DNA of 64,000 bases, taken from NCBI GenBank assembly GCA_017417055.1, contig JAFPZX010000134.1, positions 1 through 64,000 of the forward strand, read 5' to 3'. Origin of the DNA: Anaerolineaceae bacterium (GTDB lineage: Bacteria; Chloroflexota; Anaerolineae; Anaerolineales; Anaerolineaceae). The position numbers and the translations under genes were made by a program. Under the pieces are notes generated by a model. That model did no database searches, was not told the origin of the DNA, and was given only the letters and a program-made list of their open reading frames with translations. Each line of letters opens with the position of its first letter. Position 1 is the first letter of the stretch. Shown here in pieces: positions 34,240 to 45,815 of this stretch.

Positions 34240-34356
34240 TTACGCTTTACAGAAACGATTATAATACCGTCCCAACGCATCGCCGCATATGCGGAAGAAT
34301 TCTTTTTTCTCAAACCCAAAGGTCTCGGAGAACAACTTGGAACAAGTCTTCGACAT
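34240..34356 (-). CDS. Possible 38-aa small protein
   Basis: A short minus-strand open frame, MSKTCSKLFSETFGF...YYNRFCKA, 90 bp upstream of the EcsC-family gene. It has protein-like composition, with three cysteines and an amphipathic pattern, but no good ribosome site, so it may be a gene remnant. Confidence 0.25.
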   Translation of the reverse strand: MSKTCSKLFSETFGFEKKEFFRICGDALGRYYNRFCKA

Positions 34357-35188
34357 AACGCCCGTTGTTTGATGTATATTGCATTGACATAACTTCGCTA
34401 AACTTCGCAATTATTTTGTGCGTGTTTTCCGCATAAAAGCAGTTAAAAAGGGGGATAACTTCGCAAAACTTCGCAATTTTTACACTCTTACGAAAATTAT
34501 TTAATTATCGCAGAATACACTCTTCCAGGGTCATTTGTTACCCGCTTGGTTCAACAAGTCCGATTGCTATTAAATGTATTAGTCCTGTACGTTCCGAGCT
34601 TAAGTTTGATAACCTTCAAAAATTTCACCATTCTCAAATAAGTAATCAACGATTACACCATAAGTTCAAATAAAATTATATTCAACTCTTTCTTATGGAC
34701 TTCCGCTGTGCGGATAAAAAGCTTGCTGCGTAGAGCTTTTTTTATTGTATATCATTAATGCCCTTTTAATAGGGAGTTTTATTGTACATCATTAGATTAT
34801 TTACTGTTTTTTGATAAAAAAAATATCATTTTTTTTATGATATTGACACATTATCAGATGTACAATGATGTTGTTTTCTTGTATCTTATATATTCGTTTT
34901 ATTTTTGTATCAAATCTTATAAAGAATAAAAGCAGTTGGAACAAGATGTCAGTCTGCTTGTGTGATCTTCTCTTCAGGTGTTGAGAAAAAAAACGCACTC
35001 GAAGCCGGGCTTGATGCGCCATGAGTGATGTGGAGCCACAACGCTGCGACTGATGTTCGAGACATTTTATTCTCCGGGGACTGGACCGCTTGTGTCGGTT
35101 TCAAGACAGCAAGGTGCCATTCCCCATGTGTTCCGGTCAGAAATTATGGGGACTGTCCCATGAAGAGACAGACCCCGAAAATATCCGC
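34357..35188. other. Gene-poor AT-rich stretch with short repeats
   Basis: No gene supported. It holds two copies of ATAACTTCGC(T/A)AAACTTCGCAAT (34388-34410 and 34452-34475), two copies of TTTTATTGTA(T/C)ATCATTA (34739-34756, 34775-34792), a possible terminator hairpin AAAAGCT...AGCTTTTTTT near 34718-34741, and at 35148-35176 GGGGACTGTCCC...GACAGACCCC, which resembles the core of the intergenic repeat family. Confidence 0.6.
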
Positions 35189-35842
35189 TCATTTTTCTCC
35201 ACGCTTCTTGAAATCCTCTTCAATGCGTTTCTTCCAGCCGCCGCCGATCGGAGCAGAACAGCAGCGCATAGCTCTAACAGTATCCGAAAGAACCTCATAA
35301 TTCAGCGCGGTACCCTCGTGGTCGCTGTGATAATTTGCCGCACGATCCGCGGAAATCCCAAAGCGGCCTGCCGTCGCGATGGCATCGATATTCGCACCAA
35401 GGAACAGGAACTCCCATCCGTATTTTTCCTTCTGCCGTTCCACCATCTGCTTCACCCGGTCATAAGAATACTGACGGCTCGCGTTTTCCATCCCGTCCGT
35501 CGTGATCACAAAGATCGTTTTCTCCGGACGGTCCTCTTCCCGGGCATACTTATGTACATTCCCGATGTGATGGATCGCACCGCCGACAGCATCCAGCAGT
35601 GCCGTGCATCCGCGGACAAAATAATCCTTCTCCGTGATCTCCTCCACCTTTTCCAGCGGGACGCGGTCATGAAGCACCTCGATTTTGTCATCAAACAGGA
35701 CCGTGGAAACCAGCACTTCCCCTTCCGTCTCACGCTGCTTTTTCAGCATCCCATTGTATCCGCCGATCGTATCACTCTCAAGTCCGCTCATGGAGCCGCT
35801 GCGGTCCAGGATCATCACCAGTTCAGTCAAATTCTTTTTCAT
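35189..35842 (-). CDS. Von Willebrand factor A domain protein
   Basis: 217 aa, a stand-alone cytoplasmic VWA domain. The MIDAS metal site is complete: VMILDRSGSMSGL (DxSxS), a Thr in GCTALLDAVGGAIH, and the Asp of VITTDGMENAS. These proteins usually form Mg2+-dependent scaffolds with unknown partners; no AAA+ partner is adjacent. ATG 35842 is nine bases after GGGAGG, while the ATG at 35851 abuts it. Residues AMRCCSAPIGGGWKKRIEEDFKK close the protein. Confidence 0.83.
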   Translation of the reverse strand: MKKNLTELVMILDRSGSMSGLESDTIGGYNGMLKKQRETEGEVLVSTVLFDDKIEVLHDRVPLEKVEEITEKDYFVRGCTALLDAVGGAIHHIGNVHKYAREEDRPEKTIFVITTDGMENASRQYSYDRVKQMVERQKEKYGWEFLFLGANIDAIATAGRFGISADRAANYHSDHEGTALNYEVLSDTVRAMRCCSAPIGGGWKKRIEEDFKKRGEK

Positions 35843-35902
35843 AACGTTCATCCTCCCGTTTTCTATTGATACTCATAGTATAGGGAAAAAAATCCATCCA
35901 TG

Positions 35903-35927
35903 GTCGCCTGTCAGGCGACATTTTTTT
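35903..35927. promoter_or_regulatory. 8-1-8 palindrome near the VWA gene start
   Basis: GTCGCCTG-T-CAGGCGAC at 35903-35919, followed on the plus strand by ATTTTTTT. It could be an operator for the VWA gene, about 60 bp upstream of its start, or a terminator for plus-strand readthrough. Confidence 0.45.
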
Positions 35928-36002
35928 ATAATTCGGAGGCAGAACACAATTGCCAAGGATCACTTTTTATACGATTACTTATTCGTAAAAATACATATTC
36001 AA

Positions 36003-36096
36003 GCAAACGCTGAATAATTCCTGTGAAAACGGGATGACAGTTCCCTGCGGCTGGCGTCTTGGGAGAACCGTCCCCGAACCCTGATTAATCTGTCCT
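36003..36096. repeat. MITE-like repeat upstream of ilvB, decayed
   Basis: GCAAACGCTGAATAAT at the left, the core in opposite orientation (GACAGTTCCC...GGGAGAACCGTCCCC), and CTGATTAATCTGTCCTC at the right. Confidence 0.6.
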
Positions 36097-36161
36097 CAAA
36101 AAATCATCAGTGATTTTCGTCACTTTTTTTCCGCAAACAAGCTCCGTTTTTCAAGATAGTT

Positions 36162-36178
36162 ATTAGAATCATTCTAAT
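36162..36178. promoter_or_regulatory. Fur/PerR-type 7-1-7 palindrome before the ilv-leu operon
   Basis: ATTAGAAT-C-ATTCTAAT is a perfect inverted repeat. Its inner 15 bases, TTAGAATCATTCTAA, have the 7-1-7 form of Fur-family boxes (PerR: TTATAATNATTATAA). It lies 8 bp upstream of a predicted -35 element. The regulator is inferred. Confidence 0.5.
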
Positions 36179-36185
36179 GATTTAA

Positions 36186-36214
36186 TTTACATCCGGTGGT
36201 AATACACATTAAAT
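36186..36214 (+). promoter_or_regulatory. Candidate promoter of the ilv-leu operon
   Basis: TTTACA at 36186-36191 and TTAAAT at 36209-36214, 17-bp spacer. Moderately close to consensus. No T-box or leader peptide was recognised between it and ilvB. Confidence 0.4.
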
Positions 36215-36273
36215 AATCAGCAACAAAATTATCGGGCAGCAGCTCGTTTCGTAGAGAAAGAAGGTATTTAGTT

Positions 36274-37983
36274 TTGAAGAAGACAGGGGCAGAAATAGTA
36301 ATGGAATGCCTCCTGGAGCAGGAAGTCAGTGTGGTTTTCGGCTATCCGGGCGGCACAATATTGAACGTATATGACGCGCTTTATAAATATCACGGCAAGA
36401 TCAAACATTATCTTACCGCTCATGAACAAGGCGCCGCACATGCCGCAGATGGATATGCCCGCAGTACAGGCAAAGTCGGTGTAGCATTCGCAACTTCCGG
36501 TCCGGGATCAACGAACCTTACAACCGGTATCGCCACAGCTTATATTGACTCTTCTCCAATCGTATTTATTACCTGTAATGTTTCAGAAAACCTGATCGGC
36601 AAAGATTCTTTCCAGGAAGTTGACATCACCGGCGTTACCATGCCGATTACCAAATCAAACTTCCTCGTCAGTGACGTGAACAAATTGGCAGATACCATCC
36701 GGGCCGCATTCGCAATCGCTAAGAGCGGACGCCCCGGTCCCGTTTTGATTGACATTCTCAAAAACGTTACTGCTGAAACCGCTGAATACGAATTCCTTCC
36801 GCTCGGCCGTCATAAGGAAAGCGGGAAATTGAAGGAACTCATTGACCGATCCACGATCGATTTTCAGGAACCCTCCATCGACCGGGATGACATTGACAAA
36901 CTTGTCGCTTTGATCAATGAATCCAAAAAACCGCTGCTCATTTGCGGAGGCGGCGTTGTCCGCAGCCGCTGCGACAGGGAATTCGAGGAATTCGCGAACA
37001 TTATCGATTCTCCTACCGCTGTAACCGTCATGGGAGGCGGCGGTATCTGCGGACGCAATCCACTCGTCACCGGGATGATCGGTATGCACGGGTCACAGGC
37101 ATCCAACATTGCCTGCGACAACTGCGACCTTTTGATCGCAATCGGCTGCCGCTTCTCCGACCGTGTCGCTCTTGATCCGAAGAATTTCGCGTCCCAGGCA
37201 AAAATCGTTCATATCGATATCGACCGTTCCGAAATCAATAAAAACGTCCGGACAGATCACCATATCGTCGGCTACGCAAAAGATGTCCTGAACATGCTGA
37301 ACTCAAGACTCACGCAGCAGGATCACAGCGAATGGAAAAAGTTCGTCTTTTCTTATCCCACAGAAACGGAATACGCCGATGGCGGTTCTTCCACATTGAA
37401 TCCCAAACAGGTATTGTCTGCGATCGCCCGAATCTGCCCGCAGGATACGATCGTTTCCACCGACGTAGGGCAGCACCAGATGTGGGCCATCCAGCACTTC
37501 CATTTTGACTACTCCGGTCAGCTGCTGACATCCGGCGGTTTTGGAACCATGGGATTCGGTCTGGGTGCTGCGATCGGAGCGAAAGTCGGCAACCCGAATA
37601 AATGCGTAATTCATATCACCGGCGATGGTTCGTTCCGCATGAACTGCAATGAGCTGTGCACCGAACAATACTATAATATCCCGGTTATTACCTTTATCTT
37701 CAACAATGGCACACTTGGCATGGTCCGCCAGTGGCAGAACCTGATTTACAGTGGACACTATTCCGAAACAACGCTTGACCGCGGACCTGATTTCGTCAAA
37801 CTTGCTGAAGCATACGGTCTCAAAGGCCGCAGAGTCAATAACCAGAAGGACCTTTGCGAAGCAATCGAGGACGCGCTGAAAAGCAATTGCGGCTATGTGA
37901 TCGACTGCACGATCGACATTGATGAAATGGTCCGTCCCATGGTAAAAGCCGGCGACCAAATTACGCAATTCTTATTGAGCTAA
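36274..37983 (+). CDS. ilvB: Acetolactate synthase large subunit IlvB
   Basis: 569 aa thiamine-diphosphate enzyme condensing pyruvate with pyruvate or 2-oxobutyrate, the first common step to valine, leucine and isoleucine. Seen are VFGYPGGTILNVYDAL, the catalytic Glu in HEQGAAHAADGYAR, FATSGPGSTNLTTGIA, and the ThDP motif GDGSFRMNCNELCTEQ...NNGTLGMVRQWQ. Translation appears to start at TTG 36274 after AGAAGG; the next ATG (36301) would cut into the conserved N-terminus. First gene of the operon. Confidence 0.95.
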   Translation: MKKTGAEIVMECLLEQEVSVVFGYPGGTILNVYDALYKYHGKIKHYLTAHEQGAAHAADGYARSTGKVGVAFATSGPGSTNLTTGIATAYIDSSPIVFITCNVSENLIGKDSFQEVDITGVTMPITKSNFLVSDVNKLADTIRAAFAIAKSGRPGPVLIDILKNVTAETAEYEFLPLGRHKESGKLKELIDRSTIDFQEPSIDRDDIDKLVALINESKKPLLICGGGVVRSRCDREFEEFANIIDSPTAVTVMGGGGICGRNPLVTGMIGMHGSQASNIACDNCDLLIAIGCRFSDRVALDPKNFASQAKIVHIDIDRSEINKNVRTDHHIVGYAKDVLNMLNSRLTQQDHSEWKKFVFSYPTETEYADGGSSTLNPKQVLSAIARICPQDTIVSTDVGQHQMWAIQHFHFDYSGQLLTSGGFGTMGFGLGAAIGAKVGNPNKCVIHITGDGSFRMNCNELCTEQYYNIPVITFIFNNGTLGMVRQWQNLIYSGHYSETTLDRGPDFVKLAEAYGLKGRRVNNQKDLCEAIEDALKSNCGYVIDCTIDIDEMVRPMVKAGDQITQFLLS

Positions 37984-37994
37984 CGGAGGACAGC

Positions 37995-39555
<1,561 letters not shown>

Positions 39556-39655
39556 TGAGGAATGAGGAGTGAGGAGTTAGGAGTGATTGAACTGATAACT
39601 ACTAACTGCTAACTACCAACTACCAACTACTAACTGCTAACTAAAAAACGGAGTT
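39556..39655. repeat. Short tandem repeats between ilvC and ilvD
   Basis: GTGAGGAATGAGGAGTGAGG and AGTTAGGAGTG units, then CTAACTGCTAACTACCAACT-type units. The first class is the same as in the 28.6 and 29.5 kb repeats. The two halves are roughly complementary (purine-rich versus CTAACT-rich), so an extended hairpin is possible in the operon mRNA. Confidence 0.65.
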
Positions 39656-39658
39656 CAT

Positions 39659-41320
39659 ATGAATTCAGATCAAATCAAAATCGGCGTAGACCGCGCACCA
39701 AACCGCAGTCTCCTTTACGCATTGGGACTAACCGAAGAAGAACTGAACAGACCGATCATCGGCATCGTCAGCTCCTACAATGAGATCGTCCCGGGACATA
39801 TGCATCTGGACAAAATCGCGGAAGCTGTCAAAGCCGGCGTTCGCGCAGCGGGCGGTACACCGATCCTTTTCCCGGCTATCGCTGTATGCGATGGGATCGC
39901 CATGGGTCACATCGGGATGAAATATTCTCTGGTCACCCGCGATCTGATCGCTGATTCAACCGAAGCCATGGCAATCGCTCATCAATTCGATGGACTGGTG
40001 ATGGTTCCGAACTGCGACAAAAACGTTCCGGGCCTGCTGATGGCAGCTGCCCGCATCAACATTCCGACCATTTTCTGTTCCGGCGGTCCGATGCTCGCAG
40101 GGCGGCTCCCGGATGGACGCAGGACCTGTCTGAGCCACATGTTTGAGGCTGTCGGTGCGTATCACGCGCATAAAATTGATGACGAGGGCGTTCAGACTTA
40201 TGTTGAAGATGCCTGCCCGTCCTGCGGTTCCTGCTCCGGCATGTACACTGCCAATTCCATGAACTGCCTCACCGAAGCCATCGGTATGGCATTGCCGGGC
40301 AACGGTACCATTCCGGCACCTTTTTCCGCCCGCATTCGATTGGCAAAAAAGACCGGTATGCAGATCATGAAACTGGTTGAGCAGAACATCCGCCCTTCCG
40401 ACATTATGACACCGGCTGCTTTCCACAACGCGGAAACAGTCGATATGGCGCTGGGATGTTCCACAAACACCATGCTCCATCTGCCGGCCATCGCCCATGA
40501 AGCCCATGTGACCATTGACTTTGATATTGCCAATGAGATCAGCGGCAAAACTCCGAACCTCTGCCACCTGGCACCTGCGGGAGACACCTTTATGGAAGAT
40601 CTTGACGCAGCAGGCGGCGTTTATGCGGTGATGAAGGAACTGACCAAAGGCAATCTGCTGGATACATCTGTGATGACCGTCACCGGAAAGACCATGGAAG
40701 AAAATCTGGCAAATTCCCATAACCGCAATCCGGAAATCATCCGTCCGTATGAAGATCCCTTCATGCGAACCGGCGGTATTGCCGTATTGAAAGGCAACCT
40801 TGCCCCGGATGGATGCGTTGTCAAGCAGGCCGCGGTTGCGCCATCTATGATGAAACATGAAGGTCCCGCCCGTGTATTCGATTCGGAAGAAGAAGCGATC
40901 CGTGTTATCTATGACGGTGGAATCAATCCCGGTGACGTTGTTGTGATTCGCTATGAAGGTCCGAAAGGCGGTCCGGGTATGCGCGAGATGCTCAATCCTA
41001 CGTCAGCCATTGTCGGTATGGGACTGGGTGAATCGGTTGCCCTCATCACCGATGGACGATTCTCCGGAGCCACACGCGGCGCTTCCATCGGACATGTCAG
41101 TCCGGAAGCAGCATCCGGCGGACCAATCGGTCTGGTCCAGGAAGGTGACCGGATTGCCATTGATATCCCTGCTCATACCATTGAGCTACTTGTTTCCAAT
41201 GAAGAACTGGAATCACGCCGCAAAGAATGGGTCTGCCCTGAACCAAAGGTCAAGACCGGATATTTGGCGCGTTATGCCAAGCTGGTTTCTTCAGCTGACA
41301 AAGGCGCTATATTGGAATAA
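39659..41320 (+). CDS. ilvD: Dihydroxy-acid dehydratase IlvD
   Basis: 553 aa Fe-S dehydratase forming the 2-oxo acid precursors of valine and isoleucine. Cluster cysteines are seen in CDKNVPG and [42 protein letters not shown] and [21 protein letters not shown] confirm the family. ATG follows an ACGGAG site downstream of the repeat block. Confidence 0.95.
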   Translation: MNSDQIKIGVDRAPNRSLLYALGLTEEELNRPIIGIVSSYNEIVPGHMHLDKIAEAVKAGVRAAGGTPILFPAIAVCDGIAMGHIGMKYSLVTRDLIADSTEAMAIAHQFDGLVMVPNCDKNVPGLLMAAARINIPTIFCSGGPMLAGRLPDGRRTCLSHMFEAVGAYHAHKIDDEGVQTYVEDACPSCGSCSGMYTANSMNCLTEAIGMALPGNGTIPAPFSARIRLAKKTGMQIMKLVEQNIRPSDIMTPAAFHNAETVDMALGCSTNTMLHLPAIAHEAHVTIDFDIANEISGKTPNLCHLAPAGDTFMEDLDAAGGVYAVMKELTKGNLLDTSVMTVTGKTMEENLANSHNRNPEIIRPYEDPFMRTGGIAVLKGNLAPDGCVVKQAAVAPSMMKHEGPARVFDSEEEAIRVIYDGGINPGDVVVIRYEGPKGGPGMREMLNPTSAIVGMGLGESVALITDGRFSGATRGASIGHVSPEAASGGPIGLVQEGDRIAIDIPAHTIELLVSNEELESRRKEWVCPEPKVKTGYLARYAKLVSSADKGAILE

Positions 41321-41329
41321 TCACATAAC

Positions 41330-41366
41330 GGGCAGCAGCGTTTGTTATTCGCTGCTGTCCCTTTTT
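41330..41366 (+). terminator. Intrinsic terminator between ilvD and leuA
   Basis: GGCAGCAGCG pairs with CGCTGCTGTC (41330-41340 with 41350-41360, one G-T pair) around a 9-nt loop, followed by CTTTTT. It lies 10 bp after ilvD and suggests that leuA is at least partly transcribed separately. Confidence 0.75.
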
Positions 41367-41418
41367 ATAAATTTTCGTTTTTCTGCCTTAGCGATATCAG
41401 CAGAATGAAAGGACGAGA

Positions 41419-42963
41419 ATGGATCAGGTTAAAATTTTTGATACTACACTGCGCGATGGAGAGCAGTCTCCGGGATGCAGCATGAATCTCAAGGAAAAAA
41501 TTGAGATCGCACGCTGCCTGGAAAAGCTCAAAGTCGACGTTATTGAGGCAGGATTCGCCATTGTCTCCCCCGGTGATTTTGAATCCGTAAAAACCATTTC
41601 CGAAACAGTCAAAGACTGTACTGTTGCTTCGCTTGCCCGTGCAACCGTCAAAGATATTGATGCCGCCTGGGAAGCAGTAAAAGGCGCTGCGGATCCGCGA
41701 ATTCATGTGTTCCTCGCGACATCACCGCTTCATATGGAATACAAACTCCGCATGAAACCGGAAGAAGTTCTGGAACAGGCCGGGAAAATGGTAGCCTACG
41801 CGAAAAAATACTGTTCAAATATTGAATTTTCCGCGGAAGACGCTACACGCAGTGATCTCGATTTCCTTTCACGAGTGACTGAAATTGCTATTGCCAATGG
41901 CGCTACAACCATCAATTTGCCTGATACTGTCGGTTATACGACACCCGATGAAATGCGGCATTTGATTGAATATGTCCGTGCTCATGCCGCCGGTTCAGAA
42001 AAAGCCATCTTCTCCGTCCACTGCCACAATGATCTTGGCATGGCAACCTCCAACTCTCTTGCCGGCGTCCTCGGCGGTGCCCGTCAGATCGAATGTACCA
42101 TCAATGGGCTGGGGGAACGTGCCGGGAATACCGCTCTCGAAGAAGTTGTCATGGCGCTTCACACACGTCAGGATACATACGAGGTTGAGACACGCATTGA
42201 TACCACGCAGATTTACCGTTCCAGTAAGACGGTTTATAACATCATTGGGCAGCAAGCGCCGCTGAACAAAGCGATCATCGGCAAAAATGCCTTCGCTCAT
42301 GAAGCCGGGATCCATCAGCATGGCGTTCTTGCAAACAAAAAGACCTATGAGATCCTCACGCCGGAAGCCGTCGGCATCGTCGCCAACAGCCTCGTTCTTG
42401 GAAAACATTCCGGTCGTCATGCCTTTTCCCAACGTATCGAAGAACTTGGTTATACGCTGTCAAAAGATGAAATTGACCGTTGCTTTGAGGAATTCAAAGA
42501 CATCTGCGACAAGAAAAAGAATATCACGGATGCCGATCTGGAAGCCATTGTCACGCATCACACCGCGCACGTGGTTCCTGAAGTTGATGAAAACGGATAT
42601 GCTCTTGATTGGTTCCAGACATCTACCAGCAACTTCACAACAGCCACCTGCACGGTCAGCCTAAAGAAAAACGAGGAAAAATTCCAGGCAGTCGCACTCG
42701 GTGACGGACCGATCGATGCCGCGTTCAACGCCATTGATCAAATCATCAAGCCGTCTGAACATACCTTTGATATCTTCTCCATCAACTCTATTTCTGAAGG
42801 GAAAGATACGCTTGGCGACGTTACGGTCAAAATCAGCTCTCATAATAAGACGTTTACCGGCCGCGGTCTTTCTACCGACATTATCGAAGCATCCGTGAAT
42901 GCCTACCTGACCGCGATGAACAAGCTTGCCGCTTATGAGACAAAATCAGAGGATGGTGACTGA
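41419..42963 (+). CDS. leuA: 2-Isopropylmalate synthase LeuA
   Basis: 514 aa. It condenses acetyl-CoA with 2-oxoisovalerate, committing carbon to leucine. The catalytic barrel has [32 protein letters not shown] with metal ligands, and [16 protein letters not shown]. The C-terminal allosteric domain (about 385-510) is present, so leucine feedback is expected. Its stop shares a base with leuC's ATG. Confidence 0.95.
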   Translation: MDQVKIFDTTLRDGEQSPGCSMNLKEKIEIARCLEKLKVDVIEAGFAIVSPGDFESVKTISETVKDCTVASLARATVKDIDAAWEAVKGAADPRIHVFLATSPLHMEYKLRMKPEEVLEQAGKMVAYAKKYCSNIEFSAEDATRSDLDFLSRVTEIAIANGATTINLPDTVGYTTPDEMRHLIEYVRAHAAGSEKAIFSVHCHNDLGMATSNSLAGVLGGARQIECTINGLGERAGNTALEEVVMALHTRQDTYEVETRIDTTQIYRSSKTVYNIIGQQAPLNKAIIGKNAFAHEAGIHQHGVLANKKTYEILTPEAVGIVANSLVLGKHSGRHAFSQRIEELGYTLSKDEIDRCFEEFKDICDKKKNITDADLEAIVTHHTAHVVPEVDENGYALDWFQTSTSNFTTATCTVSLKKNEEKFQAVALGDGPIDAAFNAIDQIIKPSEHTFDIFSINSISEGKDTLGDVTVKISSHNKTFTGRGLSTDIIEASVNAYLTAMNKLAAYETKSEDGD

Positions 42964-44225
42964 TGGGAATGACGATGACACAAAAAATTCTCGCCGCACA
43001 TGCCGGATTACCGGAAGTGCACGCGGGCGATTTGATTGAAGCCAAGCTGGACATTGTCCTGGGAAATGATGTGACCACACCCGTCGCGATCGGTGTATTT
43101 GAAAAAGCCGGATTCACAAAGGTTTTTGATCCGGAAAAGATCGTGATCGCTCTGGATCATTACACCCCGTGCAAGGATATCAAATCCGCGGATTTATGCA
43201 AAACCGCACGGAATTTTGCAAGGAAACACAACATCAAGCATTTATACGATGTAGGGTCCGTAGGGATCGAGCACGCTTTGCTTCCGGAACAGGGTATCGT
43301 CGGTCCGGGAGACTGCATTATCGGCGCAGATTCCCACACCTGCACCTATGGAGCTCTTGGGGCCTTTTCCACCGGCGTCGGTTCAACCGATATGGCTGCG
43401 GGAATGGCTTCCGGCCTGAACTGGTTCAAAGTTCCTTCCGCCATCAATGTTGTGCTCACCGGCAAACCCGGACCCTTTGTTTCCGGAAAAGATGTTATTC
43501 TGCACCTGATCGGTGAAATCGGAGTAGACGGTGCACTTTACAAATCTCTGGAATTCACCGGCGAGGGCGTCACGAATCTTTCGATCGATGACCGCTTTAC
43601 CATTGCAAACATGGCAATCGAAGCCGGCGGGAAAAACGGTATTTTTCCGGTGGATGATGTGGTTCTTGAATATATCAGGGATCGTTTCCATCGCGAACCG
43701 GTGATATATGAAGCCGATGAAGACGCAGAATATGAACAGACTGTTACGATCGATCTCGCAAAACTCGAACCGACCGTATCTCTGCCGCATCTGCCGTCTA
43801 ATACAAAAACGATCAAAGAAGCTGCCGGCATGCCGATCCAACAGGTTGTTATCGGCTCCTGTACAAACGGCAGAATCTCCGACCTGCGGATTGCGGATTC
43901 TATTCTGAAAGGGAAGAAAATTGCCGAAGGTGTCCGCTGCATCGTTATCCCTGCCACTCAGCAGATTTATCTCCAGGCACTCAAAGAGGGATTGATTGAA
44001 GATTTTATCAATGCCGGATGCGCAGTTTCCACACCGACCTGTGGTCCGTGTCTGGGCGGACACATGGGCGTTATGGCAGCGGGGGAACGAGCTGTTACAA
44101 CGACCAACCGCAATTTTGTCGGCCGCATGGGTGATACAAAGAGCGAAGTAATTTTAGCAAGCCCCGCAGTTGCCGCCGCGTCCGCGCTGGCAGGCTGTGT
44201 TGCTGATCCGCGCGAGTTCTGTTAG
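42963..44225 (+). CDS. leuC: 3-Isopropylmalate dehydratase large subunit LeuC
   Basis: 420 aa, the shorter archaeal/anaerobe-type LeuC (aconitase family). Seen are [38 protein letters not shown] and [13 protein letters not shown], holding the three cysteines of the 4Fe-4S cluster. A homoaconitase-type substrate is excluded mainly by context. Confidence 0.94.
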   Translation: MGMTMTQKILAAHAGLPEVHAGDLIEAKLDIVLGNDVTTPVAIGVFEKAGFTKVFDPEKIVIALDHYTPCKDIKSADLCKTARNFARKHNIKHLYDVGSVGIEHALLPEQGIVGPGDCIIGADSHTCTYGALGAFSTGVGSTDMAAGMASGLNWFKVPSAINVVLTGKPGPFVSGKDVILHLIGEIGVDGALYKSLEFTGEGVTNLSIDDRFTIANMAIEAGGKNGIFPVDDVVLEYIRDRFHREPVIYEADEDAEYEQTVTIDLAKLEPTVSLPHLPSNTKTIKEAAGMPIQQVVIGSCTNGRISDLRIADSILKGKKIAEGVRCIVIPATQQIYLQALKEGLIEDFINAGCAVSTPTCGPCLGGHMGVMAAGERAVTTTNRNFVGRMGDTKSEVILASPAVAAASALAGCVADPREFC

Positions 44226-44235
44226 GGAGGATAGC

Positions 44236-44727
44236 ATGTTCAAAGGAAAAGTTTGGAAATATGGCGACAACGTCGATACCGACGTGATCATCCCCGCCCG
44301 TTACCTCAACTCTACAAAAGCTGAAGACCTTGCGGCGCATTGCATGGAAGATATTGATAAATCCTTTGCCTCTTCCGTTCAGCATGGCGATATCATGGTG
44401 GGCGGATGGAATTTTGGCTGCGGCTCCTCACGGGAACATGCGCCGATTGCCATTCAGGCGTCCGGTGTTTCCTGTGTGATTGCCGCCAGCTTCGCGAGGA
44501 TCTTTTACCGGAATTCCATCAACATCGGATTTCCGATTCTGGAATGTCCCCAGGCTGCCGAAGCGATCAAAGCCGGAGATATTGTGACAGTCGATACCAA
44601 ATCAGGCAGGATCACTGATGAAACAACAGGGAAAACCTTTGAAGCCAAAGCATTCCCGCCATTCATCGAAAATATTATCAACAAAGGCGGCCTGCTGCCC
44701 TATCTGAAAGAAAAACTGGGGGAATAA
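44236..44727 (+). CDS. leuD: 3-Isopropylmalate dehydratase small subunit LeuD
   Basis: 163 aa swivelling subunit partnering LeuC. Seen are [34 protein letters not shown], and [14 protein letters not shown]. The ATG at 44236 follows GGGAGG; the longer upstream frame is part of leuC read out of frame. Confidence 0.94.
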   Translation: MFKGKVWKYGDNVDTDVIIPARYLNSTKAEDLAAHCMEDIDKSFASSVQHGDIMVGGWNFGCGSSREHAPIAIQASGVSCVIAASFARIFYRNSINIGFPILECPQAAEAIKAGDIVTVDTKSGRITDETTGKTFEAKAFPPFIENIINKGGLLPYLKEKLGE

Positions 44728-45800
44728 TGGAATTCAATATCGCTTTAGTCCCCGGTGACGGCATCGGTCCTGAAATTGTCGGCAGCACGGTTAAAGTATT
44801 GGAAAAGACTGCCTCAAAATTTGGTCATACTTTCAATTTCACAACATATCTTGCGGGAGGCTGTGCCATTGACGAATATGGAGAACCGCTTCCAAAAGTT
44901 ACGGTTGACGGCTGTCTTGCCTCTGATTCTGTTCTTCTTGGCGCAGTAGGCGGTCCGAAATGGGATCATCTTTCCGGTAATTCACGTCCGGAAAAAGCTC
45001 TTCTGGGACTGCGCAAAGCGTTGGGACTTTATACCAACCTCCGCCCGGCAGCTCTTCAGCCGGCATTGGCAAGCGCCTGTGTTTTGCGTCCGGATATCGC
45101 TGAAAAGGGCTTTGATTTGATGATCGTCCGTGAGTTGACAGGCGGGATCTATTTTGGCGAACGCGGCCGCAATGAATCCGGAAACGCGGCTTTTGATACG
45201 GAAGCCTATTCAGTCATGGAAATTGAAAGAGTTGCCCGACGTGCTTTTGAAATCGCACGCAAGCGCCGCAAACATTTGACCAGCATCGATAAAGCCAATG
45301 TCCTGGAGACCTCCCGCCTTTGGCGGGAAACGGTTCATCGACTGGGACAGACGGAGTTCCCGGACGTCCTGTTAGATGATATGTACGTTGATAATGCGGC
45401 CATGCAGATCATCCGTGCTCCATCATTTTTTGACGTGATCGTAACATCCAACATGTTTGGCGACATTCTTTCCGATGAAGCATCGCAAGTCACCGGTTCT
45501 ATTGGCCTGCTGGCATCCGCTTCCCTGGGAGACAGTTCCCGCGGAATGTATGAGCCGATCCATGGATCCGCACCGGATATCGCTGGAAAAGACCTTGCCA
45601 ACCCGATCGCAACGATCCTTTCAGCCGCTATGATGCTCCGCTATTCCTTCAATTTGTCGGAAGAAGCTGATTTTATAGAACAAACCGTTTCAAAAGTTCT
45701 GCAGGATGGCTGGCGAACAGCGGACATCAAAGAACCCGGAGCAGAATCATGGCTCAGCGGCAGCCAAATGACAGAAAAGATCCTTTCTGAAATGGAATAA
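44727..45800 (+). CDS. leuB: 3-Isopropylmalate dehydrogenase LeuB
   Basis: 357 aa NAD-dependent oxidative decarboxylase. Seen are LVPGDGIGPEIV, LLGAVGGPKWD, LRPA, RELTGGIYFGERGR, and VTSNMFGDILSDEASQVTGSIGLLASASLG...EPIHGSAPDIAGKDLANPIATILS. One-base overlap with leuD. Confidence 0.95.
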   Translation: MEFNIALVPGDGIGPEIVGSTVKVLEKTASKFGHTFNFTTYLAGGCAIDEYGEPLPKVTVDGCLASDSVLLGAVGGPKWDHLSGNSRPEKALLGLRKALGLYTNLRPAALQPALASACVLRPDIAEKGFDLMIVRELTGGIYFGERGRNESGNAAFDTEAYSVMEIERVARRAFEIARKRRKHLTSIDKANVLETSRLWRETVHRLGQTEFPDVLLDDMYVDNAAMQIIRAPSFFDVIVTSNMFGDILSDEASQVTGSIGLLASASLGDSSRGMYEPIHGSAPDIAGKDLANPIATILSAAMMLRYSFNLSEEADFIEQTVSKVLQDGWRTADIKEPGAESWLSGSQMTEKILSEME

Positions 45801-45815
45801 TTCGGGTGGAATGAT

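Noticed and set aside
34388..34475. loxP-like recombination site (ATAACTTCG start)
   Set aside because: Only nine bases agree; there is no inverted arm with an 8-bp spacer and no recombinase gene.
36097..36273. T-box or leader-peptide attenuator for the ilv-leu operon
   Set aside because: No T-box AGGGTGGNACCGCG-like segment, no run of Leu/Val/Ile codons, and no terminator before ilvB.
39956..40858. 300-codon minus-strand frame opposite ilvD
   Set aside because: Shadow of a highly conserved dehydratase gene; no recognisable domain.
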